Shown: positions 25,601 through 36,314, numbered from the stretch's first letter. The stretch: DNA of 64,000 nt from Mercurialis annua (GCF_937616625.2 NC_065572.1:71918653-71982652), one strand, 5' to 3'. Made by a program: numbers and translations. The notes: generated by a model not told the origin, from the sequence alone.

Positions 25601-28041
25601 GCGATCTCTTCTGCGATGGCGAGTTGTTTTTCGGGCGAGTGCCTTCTCTTCTTTTGTATCACTGCCTTCGCGTCGGTCGCTATGTTTAACCGATGACATA
25701 TGACGTCCGGGTCTACTCCGATCAATTCGTCTGTTGTCCAGGCAAAGGAGTCTCCAAGCGATCTGAGGTTTTCGGTCAGAGATCGTCTGATTTTTTCTTC
25801 CAGCTCATCTCCCACTTCTATCTCCTTTCCTGGGGATAATTCGATTTTCTCAGTTCGCCCATAATGCTCCGCCCTTTCCTTCTTCTCTGGAGGTTCCATT
25901 GTTAGTACTGGCAAGGTTATATGTACCTTCCTGAGAGCTGTAAAGTATGCTTCTCTGGCTGACTTTTGGCATCCTCTGACTTCGGCATCGCCTTCTCTGG
26001 TTGGGATTTTCATCAGTAGGTACCTCATGCAAATGGATGCGCATGTATCGTGCAAGAGTGGCCTTCCGAGAATTGCATTGTATGCGAAATCCATATTGAC
26101 CACCATGAATTCTGCTCGGATCTCTTTGTAGATCTCTCCATCCCCCAGTTGGATGTTTATCTCCAGTGATCCTTCCACCTGTACAGATTTGCCTCCTAGT
26201 CCCACTAGTGGAGTAGTAATATGTGTCAAATTTTCTTTCTTGAGCCCAATTCTGCCGAACACCTCCATCGTGATCATGTTTACCGAACTTCCCGTGTCTA
26301 CGAGCATCCGAGATACCTCGAAATTGTTGAGTCGCCCCTTGACAACTAGGGCGTCCTCATGGGGGACTGATAAGCCATGACTATCGACCTCCGAAAAAGA
26401 TACGCTTCTGAATTTCTTAGCATTCGGTGCACCTGGGCTAACCGAGTAGACTGTTCTTGCAGCTTTCTTCCTTGTAGTATTGCTGTCTCCTCCGGTCGAT
26501 CCGCCCATTATTACATTAACCACGCCTGCTGGCTCTGGTCTGGGTCTTCTGGCGATTTCTTCTTTCCGCTCTTTCTTTCTTTCTGATTCTGTCTCTCTGG
26601 CTTCGGTGTCCCTTTTTACGAACTGGGAAAGGGATCCCCTTTCTATCAATTTCTCTATCTCCTCCTTCAGGTGCCAGCATTCATCTGTGGTGTGGCCGTT
26701 GTCTCTGTGAAATTCACAGTATTTGCTATTGTCTCTTTTGCTGGCTGATGCAACGTTCATCTTCCTTGGCCATCTGACCTTCTCTCGGCTGTCTTTTACC
26801 CAAAACAGTACGTTGGTTCTGGTTGTGTTCAGGGGCGTATATCGCCTATCTTCGTCTTTTTTCCTTTTGTTTCTGAAATGGTCATTGCCTTTTTCTCCGA
26901 ACCTCTTTCCTATGGGCGATCTGTCCCCATTTCTTCTTTCTGCAAACGTTCGTTCTTCTACCCGTCCGAGGCGATTCTCTATTTCTCTCTGGCCATCATC
27001 CACCCTGATCTGTGTATGTGCGATGGTCATCAGTGTGGTAAATGATTTTGGTGATTTAGCCAATAATTCCTTTCGTAGGTCGGAGTTGGTAGTTCCATTG
27101 AGTAATGCTGTGTAGGCGATCTCCTGGCTCAGGTCTTCTATCTGCATCGCCTCCTTATTGAATCTTTCTACGTACTTCCTGAGTGTCTCTCCTTCCCATT
27201 GCATGATGGCCAGCAGATCTGTGGATAGCTTCTTTTGAGGGATGCATGCTACGAATCTAGCCTGAAAAAGTCCTGAGAATTGTTTGAACGTCAGTACTGA
27301 TCCTGGCTTTAAACTCTGGTACCATTCCTGCGCCAGACCTTTTAAGGTAGTAGGAAAAAGTTTACATAGTACGTGATCCAAGTTTGTCTGAACATTGATC
27401 ACCGCTTGGAATTTGTGAATATGGCTCTTGGGACAGCCTGTTCCATCGTACGACTCCAAATTTGGGGGGTATCTGAACTTTGTAGGGAACTCGTGAGAGA
27501 TGATGAAATCTGCGAGTGGTGAGTCACTTCGAAGAGAGATGTCCACGTCTTCACATCTTATTCCAAGCCTGCTCATGACTTGGCGGACTTTTTCCTCCAG
27601 ATGCTCTTCTCCGCCTTTGAGGGTGTGTTGTTCATCCATCCAACGTTCTTCGTCTGGAATTATGATGGGGGCATTTTGTTTCCTTGCGGAATTTTCAGGG
27701 GCATCTTCCTCTCGCATTGGTTCTTTTCCCTTGTCCATGGTTGACGTTGACTTCTGTACTGGTGATTTCGCTGATCCCTGTTCTGGCGATTTTAACGAGA
27801 TACTCTGTTTGATATCTTTGAGTAGACTGGTGATTTCTAGGAAAGCCTTGAACATTGCTTGGTTGTTGATTGGCCCTTCATCTGGTGCTATGGCTATCGG
27901 AGGCATCGTCTGTCTTATCGCCAGGGGGTCGCTGGTTTCTCCTTCTTCGCTGGTTGGGGGAAACAGATTTAGGGCCGGTGGTTCTGTTTCCCTGTCTTCT
28001 CGGTTGGTAGCTGGTAGAGTATTATCTTGTGGGGGATCCAT
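22654..28041 (-). CDS. Gag-pol polyprotein, Ty3/gypsy Tat-type
   Basis: Single uninterrupted frame of 1795 residues from the ATG at 28039-28041 (MDPPQD). The frame is open a little further upstream, but only into the primer-binding site and from a non-ATG codon. Order: gag with a retrotransposon-gag core (about 170-310) and a Cys/His knuckle-like CEFHRDNGHTTDEC; aspartic protease with LVDTGSS (Asp582); reverse transcriptase with YVDDM (Tyr946, Asp948, Asp949); classical RNase H; and a second RNase H-like domain starting MHVDGA (Asp1227). Integrase follows, with an HHCC-type zinc region, Asp1518 (MDILGP), Asp1578 (TDNGKQF) and Glu1614 (GQTEVANR), a DDx35E triad. All key residues are present and no stop or frameshift interrupts the frame, so the element looks competent. 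There is no frameshift between gag and pol. Confidence 0.95.
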   Translation of the reverse strand: MDPPQDNTLPATNREDRETEPPALNLFPPTSEEGETSDPLAIRQTMPPIAIAPDEGPINNQAMFKAFLEITSLLKDIKQSISLKSPEQGSAKSPVQKSTSTMDKGKEPMREEDAPENSARKQNAPIIIPDEERWMDEQHTLKGGEEHLEEKVRQVMSRLGIRCEDVDISLRSDSPLADFIISHEFPTKFRYPPNLESYDGTGCPKSHIHKFQAVINVQTNLDHVLCKLFPTTLKGLAQEWYQSLKPGSVLTFKQFSGLFQARFVACIPQKKLSTDLLAIMQWEGETLRKYVERFNKEAMQIEDLSQEIAYTALLNGTTNSDLRKELLAKSPKSFTTLMTIAHTQIRVDDGQREIENRLGRVEERTFAERRNGDRSPIGKRFGEKGNDHFRNKRKKDEDRRYTPLNTTRTNVLFWVKDSREKVRWPRKMNVASASKRDNSKYCEFHRDNGHTTDECWHLKEEIEKLIERGSLSQFVKRDTEARETESERKKERKEEIARRPRPEPAGVVNVIMGGSTGGDSNTTRKKAARTVYSVSPGAPNAKKFRSVSFSEVDSHGLSVPHEDALVVKGRLNNFEVSRMLVDTGSSVNMITMEVFGRIGLKKENLTHITTPLVGLGGKSVQVEGSLEINIQLGDGEIYKEIRAEFMVVNMDFAYNAILGRPLLHDTCASICMRYLLMKIPTREGDAEVRGCQKSAREAYFTALRKVHITLPVLTMEPPEKKERAEHYGRTEKIELSPGKEIEVGDELEEKIRRSLTENLRSLGDSFAWTTDELIGVDPDVICHRLNIATDAKAVIQKKRRHSPEKQLAIAEEIARLKAANVIKDAYYPKWVANVVMVKKSNGTYRMCVDFTDLNKACPKDSFPLPHIDQLVDSTAGHALYTFLDAKAGYHQIPMAPEDQEKTAFITDQGLFCYKMMPFGLKNAGATYQRLVNSIFRDQIGKHMEVYVDDMIIKSIRAEDHPTDVKIVLETLKRYQLKLNPEKCVFGVPAGKFLGYMVSQRGIEANPDKIEAVLKMTPPRSIHEVQKLNGRITALGRFMSCSAKRCLPFFKTLKQIKNFTWTAECQQAFEELKSFLSSPPLLARPDPGDVLYLYISCSDETIAAVLVSEKGGEQYPIYYISKVLRDAELRYPKLEKLALCVYTATIKLRHYFEGHQVIVRTDQPLRKILQKAETSGRIAEWAVKIGSLGVIYEARKALKAQALADFFAELTFKEPMEDKTTPWEMHVDGAVCGEGAGIGVVLKGPGKIQMEYSARLEFPASNNVAEYEALITGLQLCEELNISEVQICSDSQLVVNQVSGNFEVKEATLKKYAKQAKTFFANNGRSWSLQQIPRAMNGRSDELAKWAATKNYDPMRNIPHEIKRQPSFQEEVEEGEVLMVEGEETWMSPLTAYLANGILPEDKKEAKRIVILSSKFGIYNGQLYKRSFTHPWLRCVNKEEGEYIMKELHEGTCGAHDGASTLVRKALLQGYYWPTMKEQATTLVRGCWPCQQHALVPRKQASEMKPIGSAWPFAQWGMDILGPLPLATGQRKFLVVAIDHFTKWIEAEPLAKITQQRITNFFFRSILCRFGIPKVLITDNGKQFDSAKFRKFCAEYQIDLRFTSVYHPQSNGQTEVANRILLAGLKRRLDECKGRWVEELYSVLWNYRTTPRESTGETPFALAYGTEAVIPVEIGAPTPRTEDNQLNLEENEEELRNNLDLLVEKINRSDIRMEAYRQKMAKHFNSHVKKRKFKLGDLVMRKTEVKKGEAGSGKLQPNWEGPYTISEVIKEGTFKLTNSMGRIIPRTWNANNLRKI

Positions 28042-28096
28042 TCTTGAAAAAGCAAATTCTGAAAAGTATCTAAAAGGAACGACGAAACTAATAAGT

Positions 28097-28114
28097 TCCA
28101 CGTTCACCGCACCA
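28097..28114 (-). promoter_or_regulatory. Primer-binding site, matches plant tRNA-Phe
   Basis: Two bases after the 5' LTR the minus strand reads TGGTGCGGTGAACGTGGA. From memory of the plant cytosolic tRNA-Phe 3' end (...CACGCTCACCGCACCA), 17 of 18 bases are complementary. The match to that particular tRNA is from memory; the TGG start and position are seen directly. Confidence 0.7.
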
Positions 28115-28116
28115 AA

Positions 28117-28574
28117 TGATACAAGTCGATCTTTAAGGGGTCGCCTGTACTATTTTTCCTGCACAAGTAACAAATATAAGCTCAAAGGACCTCAGGCTTG
28201 CTCAGCCTGAAAGCCACTCCGATGCTTAAGTCAGAGAGGGTTTTTTGGTAGGTAAATGAATGTAAGAGTATTTAAGTCTGATTTCTGCTTACCCTTCTCA
28301 GCGTTCGGTGGCTTCCTTTTATAATGAGTTTAAGGCGGTGGTTATCTGGTAAATCGTGGGTTTGCCCCACGATTATTGATAATGGTGAAGGCACGTTTCC
28401 GATTATCCCGGGTAGTGGGTGTCAGGGAACGGAGTGGATGAGGTCGCCTAGATGGCAGACCGGGATGAGTCCGCCCGAGATAGATATGAGCGATGGGAGA
28501 TTTGGAGGCTCGTTGGGCGAGCATAGCATTCGTTAGGCGATGCTTGGAGTTCGAATATTATTAGGTCGGTATCA
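28117..28574 (-). repeat. 5' LTR of the Tat-type element
   Basis: 458-bp LTR that drives gag-pol on the minus strand. A TATAAAAG box lies at 28316-28323 (minus), placing transcription start near 28290. It is identical to the left LTR except at 28489. Confidence 0.95.
28316..28323 (-). promoter_or_regulatory. TATA box in the 5' LTR
   Basis: TATAAAAG on the minus strand in the middle of the 5' LTR, at a typical spacing for the U3/R boundary of a plant LTR element. Confidence 0.6.
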
Positions 28575-28579
28575 CAAAT
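28575..28579. repeat. Target-site duplication, right copy (CAAAT)
   Basis: Perfect copy of the five bases at 18384-18388. Confidence 0.95.
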
Positions 28580-31050
28580 GAGTGAAGCTTAAGTCATGAT
28601 TTGAAGTATAACTAGGAAGGTATATTCTAATTAGATTTGATTAGTCAAATATTTAAGGTTAATTAATTCATTTATTCCCTCCATCACCATGCCTTATATA
28701 GTTTCCATACCAAAACAGATTACGTCATTTTTGACATGGATATATAATTAAAATCTGCCACTAGTATACTTTTTTGTCTATGTATAGACATTTTCAAATC
28801 AAACAAACAGTGTTTTTCTAGGGTTTTGCATGTCTTTTATTAAATCGAGTGTTTTACTGTCCCTTTTTGAAAAAATAATTACAACAAGCATTCATTTGCC
28901 TATAAGATTGGTTTCTTTTAACATTTTCTTTTCATGATGTCTCCAAAAAATCATTGAATCAAGAGCTTATATTATAAGATGATTTGTTCAATAAAATTGA
29001 TAATTTCTTGTGCCAAAAAATTGAAATTTATTTTTGATGTATCAACAAATTGTAGATGTGAAATAAAAACAAATGACAGATTGTAATTGTATAATTTAAT
29101 GTCTTATTTGTGATATGGCCTAAAGATTACAAGATGGTATCTTCCACTTTCCAGCATAACAACAAGGTTGTAAATTGTAATCAAGCACGAAGGCTCTTAG
29201 AGAAGCACATAAAACTTGCCATTCACTTCTCTTCGCCATTCCTATATGTCTTTTCAATTTTCGAGTACATGTCAAGTATTGCCACTTTCAAGGAAAACAA
29301 CATTTATAAAAGCATTAAAATATTAAGAAAAATTATATTTACAGTTTGAATTGAATGATTAATGAAGAAATTCATAAATTATTATTTTCAAATTATTTTT
29401 ACTAAATTTATTAATTTTTACGTTATTCTAAATTTGAATTATAATATCAAATAGATTTAGGTTAGCGGTGCTCTTCTTTCTTTCCTACAGAGAAAAATAT
29501 TTTTCTCTATTATTTCTTGGGAAATTATAAAACTATCACAAAAAATTACTTAATTTTCAAAAATACGTACTAAATCAGAAAATTCAATTTTACCTAAAAG
29601 TTAAAACAATTTACACATTTTACGTACTTATTTTACTATAAAATATATATTTTATACACATTTGATACATTATCAATACACATCTGATACGGTACGTAAA
29701 AAGTAAAATATGTTACGTATTTTTAAAAACTGTCTAGATATTAATGTAAATTTTTATGGAAGTACGTATTTTTATAAAAAAAATTGTTTTTTGGATATTT
29801 CTTTAACTTTCCCTTGTTTCTTTGTCATACTTCACCGTAAGTTTTGTTTTGATGGGAAACAGTGATTGTCGGTTTTTGGTCGGACTTTCACCATTTATTC
29901 GCTTGTATATATAAAAATTCTTTATAGGGTGTGGGTTTTAATTGTGGTGTGTTTCTTTTGATGGTGTACTTATTTTCCAAATTTGATAAAAAAATTATTA
30001 TTATGGTGATACCATGTTTTTTTATGTAATTAATTATAGTTCATTCGAGTTTTTTTTTTGTGATGGATTGTGCTTGCATGTTATTGACTCTTACTAATTC
30101 AAGAATTTTGGTGATGCTTCGTGCTTTTCTATTACGAGTCTTTTTATTTAAGATTAAACATAATTAATGAATTAATTTTTTAAAATTTATAAAGCGATTT
30201 GCAATCAAAAGGCTTATAGTTTAGTATAGACATTCTGTTATGAGTTAGGTCATCAATTTTTTTTCCAAACTTACACTTGTAAATTATAGACTTTTGTTTT
30301 GAGCTAATATGAAATTTTTTTCTTGCTTTAAAAATAAATAAATAAAATCATGAGTTTATGTCACAAATCCCCACAGAAGTAGCATTATACAATTGCCAAA
30401 GAGTGAAAAGTATTAAAAAAACAAAATGGGCCCCTTTAGATACTCTACTAGCTTGTGATATAAACATAGTGGGAGTGTTCACTGTGCACAGCTTGTGTTG
30501 AAAATGACTTGTGTTTCGTTGATTGTTTTATTTTTTCATGGAAAATTGTTAGATAAGCCTCGGCGTCCACATCAACATTGCAGGCGTTTTGGCAGCCCAA
30601 TTAAAACATTTTGGCTGCTTATTATTCATGTCAATCAAGTTTTATCTAACTACAATGCAAACCTACAGTTTTTTTACTACATCAGTTTCTTGTGTTCTTT
30701 TTTAAATAATTTTTTACATCAGTTTGTTTCTCCAAAAATAGACGTTAAAATACATTGTAAAATTAATTGATATAATCTAAAGAAATCTTAAGTTAACAGT
30801 TGATCTACTTAAAAAAATGAAACAATAAATAAAAATCGAAAGATGAGATTTTAAAGATGCAATAATAATCAATTAAATTTAAGTAGGAAGAATTTTTGAA
30901 CGCCAATTTTATCTTAGAACTTCCATCTCCATCTTACTATATTTTTCAATATACTTCAATGAAACCGATCACAATCTCGATTCGTCAAAGAACTTGAATA
31001 TGAAATTAGAATAAACGCGAAACAATCTTGATTTAATCAAGGATCAACAT
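28580..31050. other. AT-rich intergenic DNA
   Basis: No supported gene on either strand. Short open frames here have no recognisable protein features. Confidence 0.5.
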
Positions 31051-31160
31051 AGTATTTATTTCGAGGTGAATTCAAATCAGTTAGTATTTAAATGAATATG
31101 ACATGTTATATTTATTTTATTTAAATATTTTGTAAAAAATTAAAAATGTATATTAGAAGC

Positions 31161-31203
<43 letters not shown>

Positions 31204-31486
31204 AAATATTAAATTCAAATTAAAAGAATATATGAGGATTCCATGCAATTATATCTTACTTTTTATTTGGAAAAAAATGACGAGAGAAAGAAATGGGAAA
31301 AATATATTTAATTATAAAAAAAGTAAATATTCTAGTTTTATGTGTTAAAAAATATGATAATATTTACTTCGAAATAAATTTAAGTAAGCCCATATTCAAA
31401 TGAACATGGGATACTATATTTATTTGATTTAAATATTTTGCAAAATAATTAAAAAATATTAGAAGCGTATAAATTAATATATTTTT

Positions 31487-31552
<66 letters not shown>

Positions 31553-31720
31553 TTAAATTAAATTAAAATTAAAAGAACATATGAGAGTTCTATGCAATTA
31601 TATTTTATTTTATATTTGAAAATTGAAGAGGAAAGAAAATGAGAACGAAAAAATATTTTTTAATTATAAAAAAATAATATTTCTATTTTATTTTGTGTTA
31701 AAAATAATATAATAAAATCT
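31051..31720. repeat. Tandem duplication, about 310-bp unit, each with an (AT)n microsatellite
   Basis: Unit A (about 31051-31358) and unit B (about 31359-31720) share the same order. A TATTTACTTCGA-like start is followed by TTTAAATATTTTG, ATATTAGAAGCGT, an (AT)n tract (31164-31201 in A, 31492-31549 in B), an AATTAAAAGAA-ATATGAG block and a TATGCAATTATAT-like block. The AT tracts differ in length between units. No coding potential. Confidence 0.75.
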
Positions 31721-32834
31721 AATTTATAATTTTTTTATGTTCATCCATTCACTCCATAGTAAGAAAAAAATTGAATAGGTTTCATACATATTTTTTCATC
31801 CATTTCTAGTTTTTTCTATTTTTCATTATCTTTTAAACATTAAAAAATATTAAAAATTCGCATTTACTATTCACATAGTGTTTCCTCCTATTCTGATGTT
31901 TTGTATATATAGATTTTTAAAGAAGTGGTTGACGTTTAAATTGTCGAGATGCCGGAATATTCAGTAGATCTGGTAATTTTTAAAGGATGTGTTTGCATCA
32001 AGATGAAATAATACCATTATCGGGAAAATAATTGCAGTCTATTTAACTATTTTAATAAATTGTTGATACATTTTACAATTTTGATCAAGTAATTTTAAAA
32101 ATTTGTTGAACTCAGTCCAATTTTAAAAAGGTAGTTGGTACCATGAACTCATATCATATGGAAGCACCTGTGTGGAGCCCTCATATTCACTTCAAATTGT
32201 TCTATAGAGATTCATAATTGCATGTACCTATAATTCATTACTCATATTCATCCAAAACTTGACAACTATATGGATTAAGAGTGTCATGGTGCATCTTAAT
32301 ACTCACATCAAACTCACACTTTACCACCTTCCTACTAAATATTCCAACTAATTTAACTAAATAAATTTTATATTTTTATCGATTTAACTAAATTAACAGA
32401 CTAATTTAATTGATCCAATTTATATTTTTACAATCTTCAATCCAATTAAAATTAAAATTAAAATCATTGATTAATCAGTTCAATTAAAAAGTAAATAATT
32501 GGATTTGTTCAATTTGGATTAAATGGATCTTTTTTTATCACCGGATAAGTGGTTTGCTCATCTAATAAAAATTAGGTATCAACTACTGTTAACTGCCTTT
32601 AAATAACGCGGGAAAAAAAATATCACTAGATATTTTGTATACAAAATCAGTAAACCAAGAAAATATTATTACACAGATTTTTCTTTTTTCATTTTTTTTA
32701 ACATCCTTAACAAAACCCCACCCCTTGCCAAATAAGCACTATTTGACAAAAACCCCAACAAAAACCCCACATTCCAAAATAACCCCATTTAAAAGAAAAA
32801 ATTATAATCAAAACCCCGAAAATACAAAAATATT
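31721..32834. other. AT-rich intergenic DNA downstream of the EXORDIUM-like gene
   Basis: No gene seen. The part nearest 32834 should contain the 3' UTR of the minus-strand EXL gene; an A/C-rich CCCCA-containing stretch lies at about 32700-32830. Confidence 0.45.
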
Positions 32835-33848
32835 TTACTGATCAAGTGCATTAGGTCCGGTACAATAATTAACCACATGATTCCATATCCACTGGACCAA
32901 ATACCTCCGTCTGATTCCATTCATATTATACGTGGCACCATCTAGTCCCTCCAACATCTGCCCAGTGTAAGACCCACCACCACCGGTCCCATATATTCCC
33001 TCACACAAATCCGCTATCTCCACCGGAGCAGTCGGGTCCTGACCCGCATACCAAGCATTCACCAACGGGTTACTCGCCAGCTCAGCTATTTCATGACCAA
33101 TCACACTTATCATCCCATCCACCCCTACGTCGCCGTTTGGTGACCTTTTCGGTTTCAGACCCGGAATAAAATTGGGTGCGGCAAATGGATAAGCGCACAC
33201 ACCTGGGCATAACTTAGCACTATTCCCAACCCAAGCATACGGCAGCGTATACCCGACAATAGACGGGAATGTAAAATAGTGGAACCCGCATACCTGACCG
33301 CAAAAATCTTGAACGTACACGTCATCAGCTGTGAGCAAAAGATATAACCCGCTTTTGGGATTAACCGGCAACGGCTTTGTTTTAGCAGTGACCGCACTTT
33401 TAATCACAGACTGTATCGATAGCCTAGTTAACGATTTCCCATGAGAATAAAACCGGTCGTTTTTTTCCTCACCTAATAAAACCGTACGGGAAATATTCGC
33501 TCCGGTTTGGTCAGTGTAGAGCTGTACGGTCTTCCACCACCCGGAAACGGAAGGGTGGGGGGCGTTAACGGCGGAGATTGACGTGATAAACTCACGGATG
33601 ATTTTCTTTTGAGATTTTTGCCACCTGCCGTACCAGATTGTGTGTACGGTTATGTTTGCGGTTAAGACAGGACCCATGTGGTAACGTAAGCGAACGAACT
33701 CAGACGAGCCCTCGTATTTTTTGGACCCATCGTAGAGAAGATCGGATGAGTTGGGTTTCAGGTGGGGCCATGGGCGCCACCCGGATACGGCGGAGAGGAG
33801 AGAAATTACAGTGAGGAGTAGAAGTAGAAGTGGTGGCGTTGGGTTCAT
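32835..33848 (-). CDS. EXL3: EXORDIUM-like protein (phosphate-induced 1 family), EXL3-type
   Basis: Secreted apoplastic protein of the EXORDIUM/PHI-1 family, linked in Arabidopsis to brassinosteroid- and carbon-responsive growth; no enzymatic activity is established. Intronless, 337 residues, the length I recall for Arabidopsis EXL3. Residues 1-23 are a clear signal peptide (Leu-rich, ending AVSG). The body is the PHI-1 conserved region: HMGPVLTANITVHTIWYGRW, the WWKTVQLYTDQTGANIS block, the cysteine-bearing VQDFCGQVCGFHYF, WVGNSAKLCPGVCAYPFA, GVDGMISVIGHEIAELASNP and the C-terminal WIWNHVVNYCTGPNALDQ. All are intact, with no stop. The subgroup symbol rests on overall similarity and on lying next in the MIP-LPA2 series. 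Confidence 0.92.
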   Translation of the reverse strand: MNPTPPLLLLLLTVISLLSAVSGWRPWPHLKPNSSDLLYDGSKKYEGSSEFVRLRYHMGPVLTANITVHTIWYGRWQKSQKKIIREFITSISAVNAPHPSVSGWWKTVQLYTDQTGANISRTVLLGEEKNDRFYSHGKSLTRLSIQSVIKSAVTAKTKPLPVNPKSGLYLLLTADDVYVQDFCGQVCGFHYFTFPSIVGYTLPYAWVGNSAKLCPGVCAYPFAAPNFIPGLKPKRSPNGDVGVDGMISVIGHEIAELASNPLVNAWYAGQDPTAPVEIADLCEGIYGTGGGGSYTGQMLEGLDGATYNMNGIRRRYLVQWIWNHVVNYCTGPNALDQ

Positions 33849-33920
33849 GGTAATGGAAGTAAGGGCTTTTTAGCAAAAAATAAATTTGAGGACCAAGTAT
33901 TGAAGGATTTTGCAGGGGAA

Positions 33921-33929
33921 TTATATATA
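33921..33929 (-). promoter_or_regulatory. TATA box of the EXL3-type gene
   Basis: The minus strand reads TATATATAA about 75 bp before the ATG, giving a short leader starting near 33895. Spacing and sequence are typical of a regulated plant promoter. Confidence 0.6.
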
Positions 33930-35861
33930 GACAGAGAGGGAAGAAGAGGACAAAATGATTGTAAAAAGAAGAAAACATTTGAAATTTTGAAATTTCTCTA
34001 GCATTGATTTGCGAGTAATGGAGGACAGGTAGATTATTTTATATTTTTATGTATTAAAAAAAAGGAAAAAGGACCAATTCACCCCCTAAATTTAGCATTA
34101 AATATCAAAAGAATGATTGTCAAACGAATCGAATCAAAAATACCCTAAACGTAGGAAAATCGCATCAAAAAAACCCTGGTCCCCCTCATGCGTGAAAAAT
34201 ACTTTCGACTGTAAAATGGAATTTTTTAAAAAACACCTCTTAATATTTATTCTATTTTTCAAATTAACACTTAATAATTTTTAAAAATCAATTATGATCT
34301 TTATAATTTTAAAAGTCCAAATATCGTTTGTCGACAGTGAAAATGCGGAGGGTCTGACGTTTTCTGGTTGTATATTAGGTTTAATTGATTTAATTAGAAT
34401 AATAGTGAGAATTAAATGGTTAGTCAAATTAAATTAAATATTTTTTAACAGAGATAAATATACAAGATAAATATTAGAGTTAAATACTATTACTCTCATG
34501 AGTTTTGGTCCGAAATATTATTTTTTATGGATTTTAAAAAACAATTATTTTTCCCTTCAATTTTATGTTTCAGCTAAGTAAAACCCCCTTGTGGAGTGAA
34601 ATTTTAGTTAAAGAAAATACAAATTTGAGAAAAAATATTCATTTTTTAAAACTCATAGAGGAAGTAATATTTCCGACCAAACCATATGAGAATAATAATA
34701 ATTAACCCTAAATACTATTACATTTATAACATATGATATATACTGGTGGTTATAAATATGTGCAACCTTTTTACGTCATTCACGCCATTTACGCCGTTTA
34801 TATTCTGAATGCATTTCTTACAAAACTCACCATCGTGGCGGAACGATGTCGTAGCCGTCGCTTCTGACTTATAGCCTTCACCAAATACACCCTTTCATAA
34901 ATTCTCATAAATTTTTAATAAATCTTCATCCCTATGTCTTTATGGGGGGATTGAATCCTAAATTTCTAAGATTTTGTAACTCACTCTTAATCAAATGAAT
35001 TAGGAGGTCATTGGCAGATTAAATTAAATATATTACACTCTTTTTCTCTGAGGGGTGAAATGATATGATGTTGTCAATTTTAAGATATTTTGAATGGTTT
35101 GCTTGAAGTTCAGGGGCCAATTGATCCTTTGTTCTATAGAAAAGTGAGGGTAGAGGGAGAATAAAATATGGGGACCTACAAAGTAAGAAATGAAAGGGGA
35201 GGTATCATCAACATCATGATGGTGGGGTCTTCATTTTGATCTCACGGTTCCCATTTCATAATTTTTATTTTGCTTTCAGTTGCGCGGGAAAATTACTATT
35301 ATAGGGGTATATTTGGAAAATTGGATTCTCTGTGTTGGTAAATTGAGAAATTCTATTCCAGCTGATTGAATAGTTATAGGCTTATAGCAGAAGGTGAAAA
35401 ATTTACCTACATAAAACTTTTATCAAAGCTGATAAAATTATTTAAACCAAGTGGCCTATTTTTTAGAAAATGAAGTGGATACTATACTTTGAAAGAAGGC
35501 TTGTGTATTGTGTGTATTCAGTGTATATGTCAATTAGAAACGAAGTATGGCCTGTATAGTGTATAGACGTGACAATTCGTGTTTGCCGGTCATAAACGGA
35601 TCAGACCAGTTTAGACACAAACACAAACACGAATTACTAATTGATTTTGATATTTTAAACTTAAACACGACACGAATATTACATGGATTACTCAATACGA
35701 CAAGTTTATCTAAACGTGTTAACAAGTCAACTCATTTAAAATGACATGTTTAAATCCATTTAATTATTTAAATAGGTTTAAAATTTATTTAATATAATAC
35801 TAAAAAAATAATTATTATTACTATATTTTGAAATAAATACTATTTTAATTGTGTATAATAT
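33930..35861. other. AT-rich intergenic DNA
   Basis: Upstream region of the EXL3-type gene and beyond. No gene is seen. A segment near 35540-35740 rich in ACACGA-type words resembles degraded non-autonomous DNA-transposon sequence, but its ends cannot be defined. Confidence 0.45.
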
Positions 35862-35899
35862 TCCCTCCGTCTCAAAACATAGTCCACTTTCCTCTTCTT
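35862..35899 (+). mobile_element. Stowaway-like MITE end (partial)
   Basis: TATTCCCTCCGTCTCAAAAC at about 35862 matches the typical CTCCCTCCGTC terminus of Stowaway elements of the Tc1/Mariner group. I could not find a matching opposite end within 400 bp, so this is called a fragment. Confidence 0.45.
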
Positions 35900-36245
35900 T
35901 TTATCCCAAATAGTTGTCCACATCTCTTGTAAATCACAATTTAAAATTTAATTATGTTTCCATCAAATGTATATATCTTTTATAAAAATTATAAGGCTTT
36001 CAATTTTTATTTTTAATAAGATTGGTAATTTAGATAAAGAGCTGAGATAAAAAGTTATCTTGTAATGTTCTAATACACTTTTTTTTTCAAAGTAATTAAT
36101 TATCACTGCGGCTCAATTCTATTTTTACGTACACTTTATTTCTAAATCAGAGAAGAAGAAAAAACAACTACGAATGAATTTTTTTCATTTGATTTTAGGT
36201 ACAATGAGCTGAATTTTCATTTCGATCCATACTAAAAAAAACAAC

Positions 36246-36314
36246 TTAAATTCTTAATCAATATATGTTTGCTCCTGTTTTCTGAGTTAAATTCTTAATC
36301 AATATATGTTTGCT
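36246..36314. repeat. Short tandem duplication, 41-bp period
   Basis: TTAAATTCTTAATCAATATA followed by TGTTTGCT occurs at 36246 and again at 36287 without mismatch. It is recent and has no evident function. Confidence 0.7.

Larger units (their letters stand above)
18389..28574 (-). mobile_element. Complete Ty3/gypsy (Tat-type) LTR retrotransposon, 10,186 bp
   Basis: Autonomous-looking element in minus orientation with 5' LTR at 28117-28574 and 3' LTR at 18389-18846. The LTRs are 458 bp each, begin TGATAC and end GTATCA. They differ at one base that I can find (G at 18761, A at 28489). A perfect 5-bp target duplication flanks it. In element order: LTR, primer site, gag-pol (28041-22654), a spacer, an oppositely oriented three-exon gene (19289-22157), polypurine tract, LTR. 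Domain order (protease, RT, RNase H, second RNase H-like domain, integrase) puts it in Ty3/gypsy. The second RNase H and the extra antisense gene point to the Tat lineage (Ogre/Retand relatives). It separates LPA2 from the EXORDIUM-like gene. Confidence 0.95.

Noticed and set aside
23306..28210. Several plus-strand frames of 70-236 codons across gag-pol
   Set aside because: They are shadows of the long minus-strand polyprotein frame; none shows a domain of its own.
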